Part shown: in pieces, positions 5,372 through 7,294 of the stretch
Numbering within the stretch: the first letter of the stretch is position 1
Layout: each line of letters starts with the position of its first letter
NCBI GenBank assembly: GCA_902789835.1
Contig: CADAPN010000093.1
Coordinates: 1 to 7,294, forward strand
DNA from: Oscillospiraceae bacterium
Lineage (GTDB): Bacteria; Bacillota_A; Clostridia; Oscillospirales; Oscillospiraceae
DNA: 7,294 nt
Direction of reading: 5' to 3'
Notes under the pieces: model-generated
The model's database searches: none
Seen by the model: only the letters and a program-made list of their open reading frames with translations
Told to the model about the DNA's origin: nothing
Translations under genes and position numbers: made by a program

Positions 5372-7294
5372 ATGCATTGCACACGTAAAGTTCAAGACGA
5401 TCTGATCTGGGTCGGTGCCGATGACCGCCGCCTTCCCTTCTTTGAGGGTGTTTACGGCGTTCCGGATGGCGTCAGTTATAACTCTTATCTTCTTCTCGAT
5501 GAAAAAACAGTGCTGTTCGATACCTGCGACAAGGCTGTTTATGAGATTTTCTTCGAAAACGTCGCTTATGCGCTGGGTGGCCGGAAGCTGGATTACCTGC
5601 TCATCTCCCACATGGAGCCGGATCATGCCGCGACCATTGAGAGCCTGCTCCTGCGCTATCCCGAAGCCCGCATTCTCTGCAACGCCAAGGTCAAGACCAT
5701 GCTGGCCCAGTTCTTTGCGGCGGATTTTTCCGCTCGGATCGATCTGGTCAAGGAGGGCGATGTCTTCTCCACCGGGCGGCATGAGCTGACCTTTGTCATG
5801 GCCCCGATGGTCCACTGGCCTGAGGTCATGATGACCTATGACAAGACGGATAAGATTCTGTTCACCGCCGATGCCTTCGGCACCTTCGGTGCGCTGAACG
5901 GCCGCCTGTTCAACGACGAAACCGACTTCTTCGCCGAGAACCTCAGCGAAGCCCGCCGCTACTACACCAACATCGTCGGGAAGTACGGTCCCCAGGTGCA
6001 GGCCGTCCTGAAGAAGGCAGCCGCCCTGGACATTGCCACGGTCTGCCCGCTCCACGGCTTTGTCTGGCGCAGCCATTTCGGCGATTTTCTGGAGAAGTAC
6101 CTGCTCTGGAGCAGCTACACCCCCGAGGAGCAGAGCGTCATGCTCGCCTATGCATCTGTCTACGGCCACACAGAGAACGCCGCCAACATCCTTGCCGCCA
6201 AGCTGGTGGAGCGCGGCGTCCGGGTCCGGATGTATGACACTTCCGTCACCCCGGCGAGCTATATTGTCTCCGATGCCTTCCGCTGCAGTCATCTTGTCTT
6301 CGCCGCAACGACCTATAACGCCGGTGTTTTCGTCACGATGGAAAATCTGCTCCACGACCTCGCCGCACACAATCTGCAGAAGCGCAAGGTCGCTGTCATC
6401 GAAAACGGCAGCTGGGCCCCCACCAGCGGCAAGGTCATGCGTGAGCTGATCGCGCCGATGAAGAACATCGAGTTTATCGCCGATAATATCACCCTCAAGT
6501 CCGCCCTGGCCGCCGACCAGGAGGGCGCCCTGGATGCGCTTGCCGACGCCATTGCCGCGGAGATCAATCCCGCGCCTGTTGTGAGTGAGGCCGCCCCTGC
6601 GGCTGCAGAAGCCGCTTCCGCCGCCCCGGCTGCTTTGAACGTGGACGGCGGCGCCTTCCACAAGTTCACCTACGGCGTTGAGGTTCTCACCACCTGTGTC
6701 GACGGAAAGGACTACGGCTGCATCATCAATTCCGCCGGTCAGGCCGCTTCCGGGGATCCCAAGAAAGTGACCGTCTCGGTCATCAAGAAGAATCACACCG
6801 CCGACATGATCGCGAAGTCCGGCAAGTTCAACATCTCCATTCTGACCGAAGACGCTCCCTTTGACCTCTTCAAGCGCTTCGGCTTCCAGAGCGGCCGCGA
6901 TACCGACAAGTTTGCCGATGTCACCTGGACCGAGCGCACCGCAAACGGAATCCGCTATATCCCGGAATATACGAATGCCGTCCTCGCCTGTGAAGTGATT
7001 TCCGTGCAGGACCTGGATGCCTCCGTCCTGTTTGTCGCCAATGTTGTCGAGGCGAAGGTTCTCTCCAAGGCGCCGTCCTGCACCTATGCCTACTACCATG
7101 CCCACATCAAGCCGAAGAAGAACCCCGCTCCCGAGCAGAAGGAAAGCTGGGTCTGCCGGGTCTGCGGCTACGTTTATGAGGGTGCGGAGCTTCCGGACGA
7201 CTTTGTCTGCCCGCTGTGCAAGCACGGGAAGGAAGACTTTGAGCATGTCGTGCCCGTCACCAAGAAGAAACAGAAAGGCTACGTCTGCACCATC
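5372..7294 (+). CDS. Multidomain flavodiiron protein: diiron core-flavodoxin-flavin reductase-rubredoxin (3' end outside window)
   Basis: An uninterrupted frame of 641 codons that runs off the window. Flavodiiron proteins reduce O2 to water and/or NO to N2O in the cytoplasm of anaerobes. Residues 1-250 form the metallo-beta-lactamase-like core with every iron ligand: H80, E82, D84, H148, D167 and H228. Residues about 255-395 are a flavodoxin domain whose FMN phosphate loop is ASVYGHTEN (261-269). An Ala/Pro-rich linker (399-423) leads to a flavin-reductase-like domain (about 428-585) containing GCIIN and FKRFGFQSGRDTDKFAD. A rubredoxin follows with C595-x2-C598 and C613-x2-C616; only 14 residues separate the pairs, so it is the short-spaced type. 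The fragment ends in KGYVCTI, which resembles the start of another rubredoxin. The order looks like clostridial FprA fused to Hrb (flavin reductase plus rubredoxin, the electron donor of Moorella FprA). The ATG at 5372 has AAAGGAG 5 nt upstream, and the N-terminus MHCTRKVQDDLIWVG is typical of FprA. Confidence 0.95.
   Translation, partial: MHCTRKVQDDLIWVGADDRRLPFFEGVYGVPDGVSYNSYLLLDEKTVLFDTCDKAVYEIFFENVAYALGGRKLDYLLISHMEPDHAATIESLLLRYPEARILCNAKVKTMLAQFFAADFSARIDLVKEGDVFSTGRHELTFVMAPMVHWPEVMMTYDKTDKILFTADAFGTFGALNGRLFNDETDFFAENLSEARRYYTNIVGKYGPQVQAVLKKAAALDIATVCPLHGFVWRSHFGDFLEKYLLWSSYTPEEQSVMLAYASVYGHTENAANILAAKLVERGVRVRMYDTSVTPASYIVSDAFRCSHLVFAATTYNAGVFVTMENLLHDLAAHNLQKRKVAVIENGSWAPTSGKVMRELIAPMKNIEFIADNITLKSALAADQEGALDALADAIAAEINPAPVVSEAAPAAAEAASAAPAALNVDGGAFHKFTYGVEVLTTCVDGKDYGCIINSAGQAASGDPKKVTVSVIKKNHTADMIAKSGKFNISILTEDAPFDLFKRFGFQSGRDTDKFADVTWTERTANGIRYIPEYTNAVLACEVISVQDLDASVLFVANVVEAKVLSKAPSCTYAYYHAHIKPKKNPAPEQKESWVCRVCGYVYEGAELPDDFVCPLCKHGKEDFEHVVPVTKKKQKGYVCTI

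Noticed and set aside
5162..7246. The upstream part of an 818-codon - strand open frame reaching into the 123-aa gene
   Set aside because: It is antisense to the flavodiiron gene, whose domains and ligands are unmistakable. Only the segment from 5161 down has a ribosome binding site and protein-like sequence.
1..7294. Mobile elements, CRISPR arrays, tRNA genes or defence islands
   Set aside because: I saw no transposase or integrase frames, terminal inverted repeats, regularly spaced repeats or tRNA-like folds. The SNF2 protein lacks partner genes (nuclease, methyltransferase, phospholipase-D-type) typical of Snf2-containing defence systems.

Overview
The window looks like chromosomal DNA from a fairly GC-rich anaerobic Firmicute of the class Clostridia (Lachnospiraceae or Oscillospiraceae type). 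The clues are a fused flavodiiron oxygen/NO-reducing protein, strong AAAGGAGG-type ribosome binding sites, sigma-A-like promoters and compact operons. This placement is inference from gene content; no marker gene is present. I see no mobile element, CRISPR array, tRNA or rRNA.

Layout. (1) Positions 2-445, + strand: the C-terminal end of a DAACS-family (GltPh-like) cation symporter whose start lies outside the window. A strong intrinsic terminator follows at 454-490, with a second hairpin at 495-530. (2) Positions 5161-532, - strand: a tight three-gene operon, transcribed as an unrecognised 123-aa protein (5161-4790), then an RdgB/HAM1 XTP/dITP pyrophosphatase with a TTG start (4771-4190), then a 1218-aa SWIM-zinc-finger SNF2-family ATPase (4188-532). 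The first gap is 18 nt and the second is 1 nt. (3) Positions 5162-5371: an intergenic region with back-to-back promoters, one leftward for the operon and one rightward (extended -10, near consensus) for the next gene. (4) Positions 5372-7294, + strand: a long open frame that runs off the window. It encodes a multidomain flavodiiron protein: metallo-beta-lactamase-like diiron core, flavodoxin, Ala/Pro linker, flavin reductase, short-spaced rubredoxin, and what looks like the first residues of a second rubredoxin.

How they fit together. The flavodiiron fusion appears to carry a complete electron path from NAD(P)H through flavin and rubredoxin iron to a diiron site that reduces O2 or NO, a defence that strict anaerobes need. 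The leftward operon pairs nucleotide-pool cleaning (RdgB) with a Snf2-type nucleic-acid translocase. A link to DNA integrity is plausible but inferred from co-transcription only. The symporter is separate from both.

The most unusual points are the domain order and apparent tandem rubredoxins of the flavodiiron protein, a second SWIM-like Cys/His cluster in the SNF2 protein, and a symporter that lacks canonical Na+ and carboxylate-binding residues. Most of this is recognisable biology; I found no clear evidence for a wholly new system.
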